Origin: Thermus antranikianii DSM 12462
Lineage (GTDB): Bacteria > Deinococcota > Deinococci > Deinococcales > Thermaceae
Direction of reading: 5' to 3'
Length of the DNA stretch: 64,000 bases
Assembly: GCF_000423905.1 (NCBI RefSeq)
Contig: NZ_AUIW01000001.1
Span: 1 to 64,000 of the forward strand
Shown: piece after piece, positions 26,200-34,835 of the stretch
How positions within the stretch are numbered: position 1 is the first letter of the stretch
Layout: each line of letters starts with the position of its first letter
Notes under the pieces: generated by a model
Database searches by the model: none
Told to the model about the DNA's origin: nothing
The model's input: only the letters and a program-made list of their open reading frames with translations
Translations under genes and position numbers: made by a program

Positions 26200-26808
26200 A
26201 TGGTACGCATGACCGATAAGAGCCTTGGCCGTTTTTATGTCTTGGCCCAGGAGTTCTGGTCCCAGCTTCCCCCCTCCGCCCGTTTCCGCCCCCTGGAGGA
26301 CGCCAGGGCTTTTTCCCGGCACAAGGAGCTCATGAGGGGCTGGGTGGGCCAGGTGGTCCAGGGCTTCTACGACACCCTCTTCGGCCACCCCGCCACCCGG
26401 GCCATCTTCCGGGAAGGGGAAAGGCCAGCCCGGGAGAGGACCCTAAGGGACTGGTACCTGCGCACCGTGGAGGGCCCCTTTAACGGGCAGTATTTCGCCT
26501 GGCAGACCCTGGTGGGGCTGGTGCACGTACGCCGGGGGGTGACCAACGCCATGATGGCCGCCATGTGGAACTGGGTGGTGGATACCGTCTCCCGCCTGGC
26601 CCGGGAGCACCTTTCCCAGGAGGAAGCCCAGGCCCTGGCGGATGCCTGGCGCCGGCTGGGCTTTACCGTAATGGCCTTGATCTCCGAAGGCTATCTCCAT
26701 GCCTACCTCGAGGCCCTGGCGCATGCGGAAGGGGTGGAGGTGGGGGTTTTCCTGCAAAGGGCCCAGGAGGAAGCCGCCCGCCTCCTGGCGAGCCTTTCTC
26801 CAGGCTAA
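26200..26808 (+). CDS. Protoglobin-domain protein inside the cobalamin operon
   Basis: Protein of 202 residues resembling protoglobins. Helices include HKELMRGWVGQVVQGFYDTLF, a central YLRTVEGPFNGQYFAWQ segment, LVGLVHVRRGVTNAMMAAMW and a long C-terminal helix. A His in the LVGLVHVRRG helix is a candidate proximal haem ligand. Two start codons are possible: 26200, with GGGAAGG four bases upstream, or 26209. No signalling domain is fused, so it is a stand-alone haem sensor or redox protein. It lies 57 bases after cobO and four before cobB. A role in oxygen/NO sensing or in reductive handling of corrinoids is inference from position only. Confidence 0.8.
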   Translation: MVRMTDKSLGRFYVLAQEFWSQLPPSARFRPLEDARAFSRHKELMRGWVGQVVQGFYDTLFGHPATRAIFREGERPARERTLRDWYLRTVEGPFNGQYFAWQTLVGLVHVRRGVTNAMMAAMWNWVVDTVSRLAREHLSQEEAQALADAWRRLGFTVMALISEGYLHAYLEALAHAEGVEVGVFLQRAQEEAARLLASLSPG

Positions 26809-26812
26809 GGCC

Positions 26813-28150
26813 ATGGTGAGGCTCCCCCGGCTGGTTCTGGCCGCCCCCCATTCGGGGGCGGGAAAGACCACCGTGGCCCTGGCCCTTCTCCAGGCTCTTG
26901 GGGAGCAGGGTCTTAAGGTCCAGCCCTTCAAGGTGGGGCCGGATTACGTGGATCCCAGCCACCTAGAGGTGGCCTCCGGGCGCAGGGTTTACAATCTGGA
27001 CGGCTTTTTCCTGGACGAAACCGGCCTCCTTTCCCTCTTTCAGCATGGAGCCAAGGGAGCCGACCTGGCCCTGGTGGAGGGGGTCATGGGGCTCTTTGAC
27101 GGCAAGGACCCCTTGGGCCAGGTGGGCTCCACGGCCCAGGTGGCCAAGCTCCTCAAAGCCCCCGTGGCCTTGGTGGTGGATGCTTCCGGCATGGCGGGTT
27201 CCATCGTCCCCCTAGTGCAGGGCTTCCGGAACTTTGATCCTGGGGTCCAGGTGGTGGGCGTCTTCGCCAACCGGGTGGGTTCTCCCCGGCATGCGGAACT
27301 CCTAAGGGAGGCCCTCGGCCAGGTGGGCCTGCCCCTTTTGGGCTGGCTTCCGCAAGACCCCCTTCTGGAGATCCCGGAGCGCCATTTGGGCCTGGTCCTC
27401 GCCGGGGAGATACGCCCGCCTTTAGTTGCCTTGCGCCGGGCTTTCCAGGTGGACCTGGAAGCGGTCTTGCGCCTGGCCACCTCCGCCTTGCCCCTGCCCA
27501 AGGCTCCTCCTTTCCTCCCCGAGGGGAAGCCGGCCTGGGTGCGGGTGGCCTACGCCTGGGATCAAGCCTTCCGCTTCTACTACCCCGAAAGCCTGGAGCT
27601 CCTAGAAGCCATGGGGGCGGAGCTTGTCCCCTTTAGCCCCATAGGGGATTCGGCCCTTCCGGAGGCAGAGGCCCTCCTCCTCGGAGGAGGTTACCCCGAG
27701 CTTTTCGCAGAGCAGCTTGCGGAAAACCGGGCCATGCGGGAGGCCATCCGTCGTTTCCCTGGCCCGGTGGTGGCGGAGTGCGGGGGGTACATGTACCTGT
27801 CCCAGGGGCTTTGGGTGGGGGAGGATTTCTTCCCCATGGTGGGCCTGGTTCCGGGGGAGGCCCATATGGCGGAAAGGCCCATCCTGGGCTACCGGCAGGT
27901 GGAGGCCTTGAGGGATAACCCGGTGGCCAAAAAGGGAGAGGCCTTCAAGGGGCACGAGTTCCACTACGCCCGGATGGAATCCTCCCCAAGCCCCGCCTGG
28001 CGGCGGGTGGGGGGAGAGGAGGTGGAGGGCTACACGGATGGGCGCATCCTGGGAAGCTTCGTCCACCTCTACCTGCCGGCCTGCCCGGAGGGAGCCGGAA
28101 GGTTCCTGGCCTTGGCCCATGGGAAGGCGAAGTTACGCAGGCCCAGGTGA
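26813..28150 (+). CDS. cobB: Cobyrinate a,c-diamide synthase (CobB/CbiA)
   Basis: Protein of 445 residues. The N-terminal ATPase domain has the P-loop APHSGAGKTTVALALLQAL, then KVGPDYVDPSHL and VEGVMGLFDGKDPLG. The C-terminal class-I glutamine amidotransferase domain has nucleophile Cys in VVAECGGYMYLSQGL and the late FKGHEFHYAR segment. It amidates the a and c side chains of cobyrinic acid using glutamine and ATP. It is the last gene of the plus-strand cob run and converges on sat. Confidence 0.95.
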   Translation: MVRLPRLVLAAPHSGAGKTTVALALLQALGEQGLKVQPFKVGPDYVDPSHLEVASGRRVYNLDGFFLDETGLLSLFQHGAKGADLALVEGVMGLFDGKDPLGQVGSTAQVAKLLKAPVALVVDASGMAGSIVPLVQGFRNFDPGVQVVGVFANRVGSPRHAELLREALGQVGLPLLGWLPQDPLLEIPERHLGLVLAGEIRPPLVALRRAFQVDLEAVLRLATSALPLPKAPPFLPEGKPAWVRVAYAWDQAFRFYYPESLELLEAMGAELVPFSPIGDSALPEAEALLLGGGYPELFAEQLAENRAMREAIRRFPGPVVAECGGYMYLSQGLWVGEDFFPMVGLVPGEAHMAERPILGYRQVEALRDNPVAKKGEAFKGHEFHYARMESSPSPAWRRVGGEEVEGYTDGRILGSFVHLYLPACPEGAGRFLALAHGKAKLRRPR

Positions 28151-28185
28151 GGGCCTTTCCGTCTTCCGGGGAAGCCTTGGCTGCC

Positions 28186-29238
28186 CTAGACTCCTTCTTG
28201 AAGGATAGGGATCAGTTCAGGTCGTACCAGTTCGGCGGGTGGGGTTTTGCCTTCCCTTAAGAGGGACCGCACCTTGGTCATGCTGATGGAGATCCGCCTC
28301 TCCCGGTGGTGGTCGGGGCAGGTTCTTTCCGAGGCGATCCCGCCGCAGATGGGGCAGTGAAAGACCGCGCCCACCTTCACGATCTCGATGCCCAAGGGGG
28401 GAAGCTGGTCAAAGATGCGGTGGGCTGCGTAAGGATCGTAAAAATCTCCTACCCCTGCATGATCCCGGCCCACCAGGAAGTGGGTGGCCCCGAAGTTCTT
28501 GCGCACAAGGGCGTGGAATACCGCTTCCCGGGGGCCGGCGTAGCGCATCGGGGTGGCAAGGCCAAACAGGGCCACCCGTTCCCGGGGCAAAAAGCCTTCT
28601 ATGAGGGCTTGGTAAGCCTTAACGATGACCTCCGTGGGGAAGTCGTCCTCTTTCTTGGCACCCAGGATGGGATGGACTAGAACTCCATCGGCCAGCTCCA
28701 GTCCCAACCGGATTAGGTACTCGTGGGCCCGGTGGGGGGCGTTGCGGGTTTGAAAGGCCACCACCCTACTCCAGCCCTTTTCCCGGAAGAAAGCCCGCAT
28801 CTCCTCAGGGGTTTTCTCCAGCTGTGCAGACCGGGGTCTCCAGGCCAACACCTCTACTCGTCCCCCGAGGGCGTAGGGCCCCTTGGTGAGGAGCTTCTTG
28901 ACCCCGGGGTGGGCTTCGCTTTCCGTACCGAACACCTGGCGGGCCAGGGCCTTGAGGTCCAGCTCGTAGGCGTCCTCTACCTGGAGAAGGGCCACCGGCT
29001 TTTCCCGGTGCACGAGGATCACCTGATCCCCCTTGTCCACCCGGGGTCGCTCCTGGAGCTGGAGGAGGATGGGAATTGTCCAAACTTCTCCCGAAGGAAG
29101 GCGCATCTCCTGGGCCACGGAAAGGGTTTCCTCCCGAGTCATAAAGCCTCGCACAGGGTGGAAGGCTCCCGTGGCCAGGTTTTCTAGGTCCAGCCGCTCG
29201 TCCTCGCCAATGGTCACCTGGGGTAGGGTTTCCACCAT
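28186..29238 (-). CDS. sat: Sulfate adenylyltransferase (ATP sulfurylase)
   Basis: Protein of 350 residues, the homo-oligomeric Sat type. The ATG at 29238 follows GGAGGTTTGACC. Diagnostic segments are [16 protein letters not shown], the nucleotide-binding [30 protein letters not shown], a Cys-rich stretch [15 protein letters not shown] that is a plausible zinc site, and [16 protein letters not shown]. It activates sulfate to APS, the substrate of the cysH product. It is the last gene of the sulfur operon, two bases after cobA. Confidence 0.95.
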   Translation of the reverse strand: MVETLPQVTIGEDERLDLENLATGAFHPVRGFMTREETLSVAQEMRLPSGEVWTIPILLQLQERPRVDKGDQVILVHREKPVALLQVEDAYELDLKALARQVFGTESEAHPGVKKLLTKGPYALGGRVEVLAWRPRSAQLEKTPEEMRAFFREKGWSRVVAFQTRNAPHRAHEYLIRLGLELADGVLVHPILGAKKEDDFPTEVIVKAYQALIEGFLPRERVALFGLATPMRYAGPREAVFHALVRKNFGATHFLVGRDHAGVGDFYDPYAAHRIFDQLPPLGIEIVKVGAVFHCPICGGIASERTCPDHHRERRISISMTKVRSLLREGKTPPAELVRPELIPILQEGV

Positions 29239-29240
29239 GG

Positions 29241-29966
29241 TCAAACCTCCGCAAGGGCCCAAGCCTGTGGTGTTTTTTGGAGAACGTCAAAGACCTCCAC
29301 CACCTTGCCGATCACCCAGACCGCTGGGGCGGCCACCTCCACCTTCCCCTCCGCCACCTCTTCCAGCCGGCTTAACACCCGCGCTTCCTTGGGGGTGGTG
29401 GCCCTCTCCACGAAGAGGCAAGGTTCCTTGGGATCCCTTCCCAACCGGATGAGCTCTTGGGCAATCCATGCCCGCCTTCTCACCCCCATGAGGACCACTA
29501 GGGTGGGTACCTTGGCGGAGGTGCTTAGGTCCGGGTATCCTCCACCCTCTAAAACCCCGGAGACCACCGCGAAGCCCGAGCTAAGGCCTCGGTGGGTTAG
29601 GGGAAGTCCTGTGGCCAGGATGCTGCTTACCCCAGGTACTACCTCCACCGCCACCCCATGGGCGCTGAGGAAAAGCACCTCCTCGCCCCCTCTTCCGAAG
29701 ACGAGGGGGTCCCCCCCCTTGAGCCGGACCACAAAGGGATAGGTCCGGGCGTAGTGGAGGAGAAGCCGGTGGATGGCTTCCTGCTTGCCGCTTTCCCCTT
29801 CCGCCTTGCCCACCTCCACCCTTTTCCCCCGGATTAGGGCCAGGATCCTCCCGTCCACCAGCCGGTCGTGGAGGACCACCGGGGCTTCTCTGAGGAGGCG
29901 GTAGGCCTTCAGGGTGAGGAGGTCGGGATCTCCTGGCCCGGCTCCCACCAGGTAGACCTTAGCCAT
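29241..29966 (-). CDS. cobA: Uroporphyrinogen-III C-methyltransferase
   Basis: Protein of 241 residues. Its start [21 protein letters not shown] is the SUMT signature. Further motifs are [36 protein letters not shown] and LVVLMGVRR. It makes precorrin-2 from uroporphyrinogen III with two SAM molecules. In this operon the product feeds siroheme for sulfite reductase, and it could also supply cobalamin synthesis. Its start overlaps the TauE-family gene by eight bases. Confidence 0.95.
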   Translation of the reverse strand: MAKVYLVGAGPGDPDLLTLKAYRLLREAPVVLHDRLVDGRILALIRGKRVEVGKAEGESGKQEAIHRLLLHYARTYPFVVRLKGGDPLVFGRGGEEVLFLSAHGVAVEVVPGVSSILATGLPLTHRGLSSGFAVVSGVLEGGGYPDLSTSAKVPTLVVLMGVRRRAWIAQELIRLGRDPKEPCLFVERATTPKEARVLSRLEEVAEGKVEVAAPAVWVIGKVVEVFDVLQKTPQAWALAEV

Positions 29967-30699
29967 GGGCCACCCCCCGCCAGACCAGCTGAGCACCGAT
30001 GAAGAGAAGCCAGAGGAGGAGGGCTACCCGGAAGGGCTGCTTGGGCACGCGGGTGGCCACGAGGGCCCCCAGGCTGGCCCCCACGATCCCTCCTAGGCTT
30101 AGGGAAAGGAGGAGCTTTGGGTCCACCTGGCCGAAGTGGAGGTGCACCCCACCCCCCACCAGGGAGAGGACCAGGCCGAAGAGGATGTCCGTGCCCACCA
30201 CCTGCTGGGGGGTAAGGCGGGTGGCGTAGAGCAGGAGGAGGCTGCCCAGGGCCCCTGCTCCTGCCGAGGAGAAGCCCACCTCGAGGCCAATCCCGAAGGC
30301 GGCGGGAGGCAGGAGCCAGGGCCGTTCCCGGCTCAGGGTTAGCCGGGCTAGGCTCCGGTAGAGCCCAAGTCCCGCTGAAACCACCACGGTGAGCCCCACC
30401 AGGAGGAGGACCATGTCCTTGGCCCCCTTAAGGTGAACCAGGAGGAGGCTGCCCAGCAGGACCCCGGGGAGCCCCCCCAAAAGGAGGAGGCCCAGCACCC
30501 TACCCGCCACCTGGCGCCTAAAGAGGTAGACGGCGCCGGCGGGAACCTTGACCAGAAAACCGAAGAGAAGGGCCGTGCCCACCGCGATCTCCGGGGAAAG
30601 GCCCAGGCCCAGGATGAGGAGGGGGGCGGTGATGGTGCCGGCCCCCACCCCAGTGACCCCAATGGCGAAGGCGATCAGGAAGCCCATGAGGAAGGCCAT
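29959..30699 (-). CDS. TauE/SafE-family membrane permease
   Basis: Integral membrane protein of 246 residues with about eight helices. The ATG at 30699 follows GGAGGGAGTAGC. The family signature GFLIAFAIGVTGVGAGTITAPLL occurs twice in weaker form (second copy FGIGLEVGFSSAGAGALGSLLL). Relatives export sulfite or organosulfonates, or import sulfate-like anions. Between cysH and cobA in the sulfate-reduction operon it may import sulfate or relieve sulfite stress. Confidence 0.85.
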   Translation of the reverse strand: MAFLMGFLIAFAIGVTGVGAGTITAPLLILGLGLSPEIAVGTALLFGFLVKVPAGAVYLFRRQVAGRVLGLLLLGGLPGVLLGSLLLVHLKGAKDMVLLLVGLTVVVSAGLGLYRSLARLTLSRERPWLLPPAAFGIGLEVGFSSAGAGALGSLLLLYATRLTPQQVVGTDILFGLVLSLVGGGVHLHFGQVDPKLLLSLSLGGIVGASLGALVATRVPKQPFRVALLLWLLFIGAQLVWRGVAHG

Positions 30700-30700
30700 G

Positions 30701-31369
30701 CTACTCCCTCCTTCCGTGCAGGTGGATGCCACACTCCAGCTTGCCCTTGCCTACCCAGCGGCCGGAGCGGGGGTCCTTGGGGTCTAGGGGCTTGGCCGTA
30801 CAGGGAGCGCAGCCGATGGAGAGGTAGCCTTGGTCATAAAGGGGAAGGTGGGGGAGATCGGCCACAGCCAGATAGGCGAAGACCTCCTTCAGGGTCCAAT
30901 CGTAGAGGGGGTTCACCTTGATGAGGCGGTGGCCGCTTTCGAGGATGGCTTCCTCCCGGGGCTTCAGGTGGGCCCGGGTGGGGGACTGCTCCCGTCTAAG
31001 CCCTGTGAACCAGGTGTCGTAGTCCTCGAGGGCCCGGAATAGCGGGTCCACCTTGCGGATCTGGCAGCAGCGGGTGGGGTCGGTCTCGTAGAGCTTCCCG
31101 TAGAGGCGTTCCTGCTCCTCCCGGGAAAGGCTTGGGGAGAGGTTGATGAGCTGGAAGCCAAGCTTCTCCTTTAGGGCATCCCGGTAGGCGTAAACCTCCG
31201 GGAAGTGGTAGCCGGTGTCCAGGAAGAGGACGGGGATGTCGGGTTTCTCCTCCAAGAGGAGATGGAGCACCACCACGTCCTCTGCTTGGAAACTGCACGT
31301 GAAGCAGGGCTTTTGGCCTTCCGCTAGGGCGTCCCGGATAAGGGCCTTGGCGCTTGTTACCTTGTCCAT
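30701..31369 (-). CDS. cysH: Adenylylsulfate (APS) reductase, iron-sulfur type
   Basis: Protein of 222 residues in the PAPS/APS reductase family. Two Cys pairs, Cys101-Cys102 (TRCCQIRK) and Cys187/Cys190 (GCAPC), are the ligands of the 4Fe-4S cluster found in APS-specific enzymes. Catalytic Cys213 sits in the C-terminal ECGIH motif. The nucleotide site shows FLDTGYHFPEVYAYRD. With sat encoded in the same operon and no APS kinase, direct APS reduction to sulfite fits well. Confidence 0.94.
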   Translation of the reverse strand: MDKVTSAKALIRDALAEGQKPCFTCSFQAEDVVVLHLLLEEKPDIPVLFLDTGYHFPEVYAYRDALKEKLGFQLINLSPSLSREEQERLYGKLYETDPTRCCQIRKVDPLFRALEDYDTWFTGLRREQSPTRAHLKPREEAILESGHRLIKVNPLYDWTLKEVFAYLAVADLPHLPLYDQGYLSIGCAPCTAKPLDPKDPRSGRWVGKGKLECGIHLHGRRE

Positions 31370-32007
31370 GGCTGAACCTCCGCAAGCACTTCCTCCACCT
31401 TTTCCTTGGCCCTGGTCAGGCCGGCCTCCGGATCCAGGTCAAGTTCCTCTAAGGCCAAATCCACTAGGCGGTACCAAAGCCGCTTGCGCTCTTCGAAGCA
31501 GGGGATCTCCGCTATCCGTGGCCTAAGGTGGCGCAGGTAGGCTACAAGTTCCCCGTACTCTGGACCCAAAAGCCGAAGAAAACGCTCCTTTAGGCGCACC
31601 GCCAAGGCAGGGGCAGCCCCAGAGGTGGAAAGGGCCACCACCAACTCCCCCCTTCGCACCACGGCGGGGAGGATGGCGGTGGCGTTTTCCGGGTCGTCCA
31701 CCGCCACCAAAAACACCCTTCGCCTTTCCGCTTCTGCCTTTACCTGGGGGTGGATCCCCTTGTCCCGGGGATGGCTCACCACCAGGAAGAAGCCCTCGAG
31801 GTCCCCTTCCCGATAACCTCGGGGAAGCCAGCGGATCCTTCCCTCCTTGGCCAAGTCCGCCAGATTCCAATGGTCCTCCTCAGCCAGGACGGTAACCTGG
31901 GCCTGGGCCTCCAAGAGGGCTTGGAGCTTGGCCCCCGTCTCCGGGCCGCCGGCGATTAGGAGAACCGGCCTGTCCCTCAGGTTCAGCATGAGGGGAAAGT
32001 AGGTCAT
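31357..32007 (-). CDS. Precorrin-2 dehydrogenase / sirohydrochlorin ferrochelatase-type protein
   Basis: Protein of 216 residues resembling the N-terminal CysG/Met8p domain: PLMLNLRDRPVLLIAGGPETGAK (NAD-binding glycine-rich loop), WLPRGYREGDLEGFFLVVSHP, VFLVAVDDPENATAILPAVVRRGELVVALSTSG-like sequence with the catalytic Asp, and ALAVRLKERF. It oxidises precorrin-2 and may insert iron, making siroheme. It overlaps cysH by 13 bases and hemD by four. Confidence 0.9.
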   Translation of the reverse strand: MTYFPLMLNLRDRPVLLIAGGPETGAKLQALLEAQAQVTVLAEEDHWNLADLAKEGRIRWLPRGYREGDLEGFFLVVSHPRDKGIHPQVKAEAERRRVFLVAVDDPENATAILPAVVRRGELVVALSTSGAAPALAVRLKERFLRLLGPEYGELVAYLRHLRPRIAEIPCFEERKRLWYRLVDLALEELDLDPEAGLTRAKEKVEEVLAEVQPWTR

Positions 32008-32762
32008 GCCACCCCCCGGTACAGGCGTAAGAAGCCCTGGAGCATGCTTCCTAGCCGCTCCTGCTCATCCACGTAGAAGGGCTGCACCCCCCACTCCCTT
32101 AAGGCATCCGCGGTAACCCGGCCCACGGCCAGGGCCTTTACCTCGTGCTGGAAGGTTTTCCTTAGGTCCGAGGGGTTCCGGGCTCCCTCAAACAGGAATT
32201 CCACCTGGATGGCGGCTACAAAGGCTACCGCTTCCACCTCTTTGGCCAAAATGGTCTCCTCCAGAAGGCGGATCCCCTCAGGGTCCGGCAGGTGGCGGTA
32301 AGGCATGAGGGGGAGAACCTCATAGCCCCTTTCCTCCAACGCCTGTTCCAGGAGGGGTAGGGGCTTGCCGTAAAGCTGGAGGGCGGCCACTCCAGGCCCT
32401 TGGGGTAGGAGAGGCAGGAGGCTTGGCGTGGTCCCGTCTCCTACCCCATGAGGGGCAAGCCCTAGGTCCCTGAGTACCCGGGCGGCCTTGGTCCCCCGGG
32501 CCAAGCGGAGGGCTTTCTCCAGGCTCCCCTTCAGGTCTAGTTCCAAAACCCGCCCTCCTTCCAAAAGCTCCCTTACCCCTATCCCGGTGGTGGCCACGAA
32601 GAGATCCACCCCTTCTCCCAGCCGCCGGAGATGGTCCTGGTATTCGGGAACGGGTACCTTTTCCGTGGCCTGAACGGGGAGAAGGAGGGGGATTAAGCCT
32701 AGCTTTGTCGCCAGGGATTTGAACTCTTCCCTCCTCCTGAGGCCGGCATAGGCGATGCGCAT
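32004..32762 (-). CDS. hemD: Uroporphyrinogen-III synthase
   Basis: Protein of 252 residues. The ATG at 32762 has GGAGG six bases upstream, which makes it a better start than the TTG two codons earlier. Weak but typical HemD features are visible: IAYAGLRRREEFKSLATKLG at the start, DLFVATTGIGVRELLEGG, YRHLPDPEGIRLL and a late VGRVTADALREWGV. It closes the tetrapyrrole ring and makes the substrate of CobA. Its place between sulfite reductase and the siroheme enzymes supports the call. Confidence 0.85.
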   Translation of the reverse strand: MRIAYAGLRRREEFKSLATKLGLIPLLLPVQATEKVPVPEYQDHLRRLGEGVDLFVATTGIGVRELLEGGRVLELDLKGSLEKALRLARGTKAARVLRDLGLAPHGVGDGTTPSLLPLLPQGPGVAALQLYGKPLPLLEQALEERGYEVLPLMPYRHLPDPEGIRLLEETILAKEVEAVAFVAAIQVEFLFEGARNPSDLRKTFQHEVKALAVGRVTADALREWGVQPFYVDEQERLGSMLQGFLRLYRGVA

Positions 32763-32774
32763 TCCCAACCTCCC

Positions 32775-34505
32775 TTACACCGCGCACTCCCCACGGCCTA
32801 GCTGCACCCGGAAGGTTTCCCCTTCCGCCCCCAGGTCCTGGTAGTACTCTGGGGCTTCCTCATAGGAAGGAATAGTCTGGAGGTCCTCGAGAAGGGGCTT
32901 GAAGGAGGCGGCCCCCACCCGGTCCAAATAAGCCTGGAAACTTTCGCCCTGCTCCCGTTCCTCCTGGTAGCGCTTCAGGATCCTTTCCACCGCCTCAGGA
33001 GTGCGCCGGGCAGGAATCCGAGCCACTACTTGGCCAAAACGGGCCTCCCCCTCCCGGGTGCGCCCCCCCAGGAGGAGGGTGTAGTGAGGAACTTCGTTTT
33101 CCCCTACCTTACGGCTTGAGCCGTAAAGGCCGATATCGGCTATGTGGTGTTGACCGCAGGAGTTGGGGCAACCGGAGATCTTGATGCTAATGGACCGCAC
33201 CGCTGGATCATGGGTCAGAGGAAGGGTGTGGAGGTGCGCTTCCAGGGCCTGCGCCAGTCCCCGGGAGCGGGTGATGGCCAGGTTGCAGGTGTCAGCTCCA
33301 GGGCAGCGGGTTATGTCCAGGATGGTGTGGGCCTCAGGATGGGCCAGGCCCACCCGCAACAGGGCTTCGTAAAGCCCACCCAAAGCGTCCTCGGGCACGA
33401 AGCGAAGGAGTAAGTTCTGGCTGATGGCACTCCTTATTTCTCCAGCGTAGGTTTCGGCGATATCCGCCAGCGCCCTGAGCCCTTCCGGGGTGATATCCCC
33501 AAGGGGAAGGCGCACGGCCACGGTGTAGTAGCCCTCTTGCTTTTGACGAAAGAGGTTGGTGCGGCGCCAGGCATCAAACCCGGGAGCGAAGGAGAAGGGC
33601 TTCCTGGGAGGGGAGGGAAGGCTTGGGGGTGGGAGGTCCTGGGGAGGTTGCCAGGCCTTTAGGTCCTCACCGCTTGCGGTGAGCTTCACGATCCGCCTTT
33701 CCTCCCTTACCGCCTCGCGGAAGGCGGCAATTCCCCACTTCTTTACCAGAAACTTGAGCCGGGCTTGGGTTAGGACCTTGCGGTTACCGTGGCGGTCAAA
33801 GAGGCGGATGATGGCCAGCATGGTGGGGAGGAGGTCCTCTTCTGGGGTAAAGGGTTCCAAAAGTTCCGCGCTCATGGGAGCCGCTCCCAAGCCCCCGCCC
33901 ACATAAAGGCGGAAGCCCCTTTTGCCCCCCTCCACCGCGGCCACCACCCCGATGTCGTGAATGGGGGTACGGGCATGGTCTGTGGCGCACCCCTCAAAGG
34001 CAATCTTGAATTTGCGGGGCAGGTTCTGCCCCACGGGGTGACGGAGGAAGTAGCGGTAGGCGGCCTCGGCATAGGGAGTCACGTCAAAAGGCTCTTCAGG
34101 GGAAACTCCGGCGTACGGGCAGCAGGTGATGGCTCGGATGGAGTGGCCGCAGGCCTCGCGGGTAGTGAGGCCTACCCTGTTTACAGCCCGGAGGACGTGG
34201 GGTACGTCCCTTCGGTGCACGTGGTGGAGCTGTACCGCCTGCCGGGTGGTTACGTGGGCCAGACGGTTTTCTGCATACCGCTCCGCCACCTCTGCCAGAA
34301 CCCTTAGGGCCTCCGGGCTTACCCGGCCCACGGGGAGTTTGATGCGCACCATGTGGTGCTCTGGCCTTCCCCGAATGCCGTAGATGCCGTTTTTCAGGCG
34401 GTAGACCCGGAAGTCCTCGGGGTCTTCCTCCCCCGCCTCGAGGCGGGCAATCATGGCCTCCAGATACTGGATTTCGGCTTCGACCTCCGCGCTGAGTCCT
34501 GCCAT
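32775..34505 (-). CDS. sir: Ferredoxin-type nitrite/sulfite reductase (siroheme, 4Fe-4S), probably sulfite reductase
   Basis: Protein of 576 residues with the duplicated nitrite/sulfite reductase fold. The ATG at 34505 follows AAAGGAGGCAGG. The first half has VRIKLPVGRVSPEALRVLA and TTRQAVQLHHV. The second half carries the four cluster/siroheme Cys residues in TRCPGADTCNLA and SGCPNSCGQHH. With sat and cysH in the same operon, six-electron sulfite reduction to sulfide is the likely role, although nitrite reductases share these motifs. It leads the operon, 39 bases after a good promoter -10. Confidence 0.92.
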   Translation of the reverse strand: MAGLSAEVEAEIQYLEAMIARLEAGEEDPEDFRVYRLKNGIYGIRGRPEHHMVRIKLPVGRVSPEALRVLAEVAERYAENRLAHVTTRQAVQLHHVHRRDVPHVLRAVNRVGLTTREACGHSIRAITCCPYAGVSPEEPFDVTPYAEAAYRYFLRHPVGQNLPRKFKIAFEGCATDHARTPIHDIGVVAAVEGGKRGFRLYVGGGLGAAPMSAELLEPFTPEEDLLPTMLAIIRLFDRHGNRKVLTQARLKFLVKKWGIAAFREAVREERRIVKLTASGEDLKAWQPPQDLPPPSLPSPPRKPFSFAPGFDAWRRTNLFRQKQEGYYTVAVRLPLGDITPEGLRALADIAETYAGEIRSAISQNLLLRFVPEDALGGLYEALLRVGLAHPEAHTILDITRCPGADTCNLAITRSRGLAQALEAHLHTLPLTHDPAVRSISIKISGCPNSCGQHHIADIGLYGSSRKVGENEVPHYTLLLGGRTREGEARFGQVVARIPARRTPEAVERILKRYQEEREQGESFQAYLDRVGAASFKPLLEDLQTIPSYEEAPEYYQDLGAEGETFRVQLGRGECAV

Positions 34506-34543
34506 CCTGCCTCCTTTCCCCCCTCCCCGGGGGATTGCCCGGC

Positions 34544-34573
34544 ATGATATACCATTGAGTGTGTGAAAGTCAA
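34544..34573 (-). promoter_or_regulatory. Promoter of the sulfate-reduction/siroheme operon
   Basis: Minus-strand TTGACT (34573-34568) with TATATC (34551-34546, 16-base spacer) or TATCAT (34549-34544, 18-base spacer). The start codon of the reductase lies about 40 bases downstream, behind AAAGGAGG. Confidence 0.6.
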
Positions 34574-34618
34574 GGGTATATGCCCTGTTCCCCAGGCCGG
34601 GTTTTCGAGAGCCCCGCA

Positions 34619-34627
34619 TGCTATAGT
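34619..34627 (+). promoter_or_regulatory. Extended -10 promoter of the thiamine operon
   Basis: TGCTATAGT combines a TGn extension with the -10 TATAGT (34622-34627) and lies seven bases before the TPP riboswitch begins. No good -35 is seen, as is usual for extended -10 promoters. Confidence 0.5.
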
Positions 34628-34633
34628 GGAAGG

Positions 34634-34729
34634 GACAGGCTAGGGGTGCCCCAATGGAGGGGCTGAGAGCTGGGTTTCTCCCAGCAACCCTTAGAACCTG
34701 ATCCGGGTAATGCCGGCGGAGGGAAGCCT
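34634..34729 (+). ncRNA. TPP (THI-box) riboswitch
   Basis: The conserved thi-box core is plainly present: AGGGGTGCC at the 5' side, GGCTGAGAG (34661-34669), a variable stem-loop (CTGGGTTTCTCCCAG), then ACCCTTAGAACCTGATC-CGGGTAATGCCGGCGGAGGGAA in the expected order (34687-34725). It precedes thiE-thiS-thiG-thiO-thiC. When TPP is bound, thiamine synthesis should be turned down. The expression platform is described separately. Confidence 0.97.
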
Positions 34730-34759
34730 ATGCGGAAGAATCCCCTTACAAACCGACCT

Positions 34760-34828
34760 CTCCCCAGGCCGCGTGGGCCCTGGATACCCGCTTGAGGCTT
34801 TACCCGTAGGGCACATGCGCTGGGGAGG
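34760..34828 (+). promoter_or_regulatory. Predicted anti-Shine-Dalgarno stem of the TPP riboswitch
   Basis: CTCCCCAG (34760-34767) is exactly complementary to CTGGGGAG (34820-34827), which contains most of the GGAGG ribosome site (34824-34828) of the TTG-started thiE. This is the layout expected for translational control. An inner GGCC-GCGT-GGGCC-type hairpin (34767-34780) could nest inside. Confidence 0.5.
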
Positions 34829-34835
34829 TGAAAGC

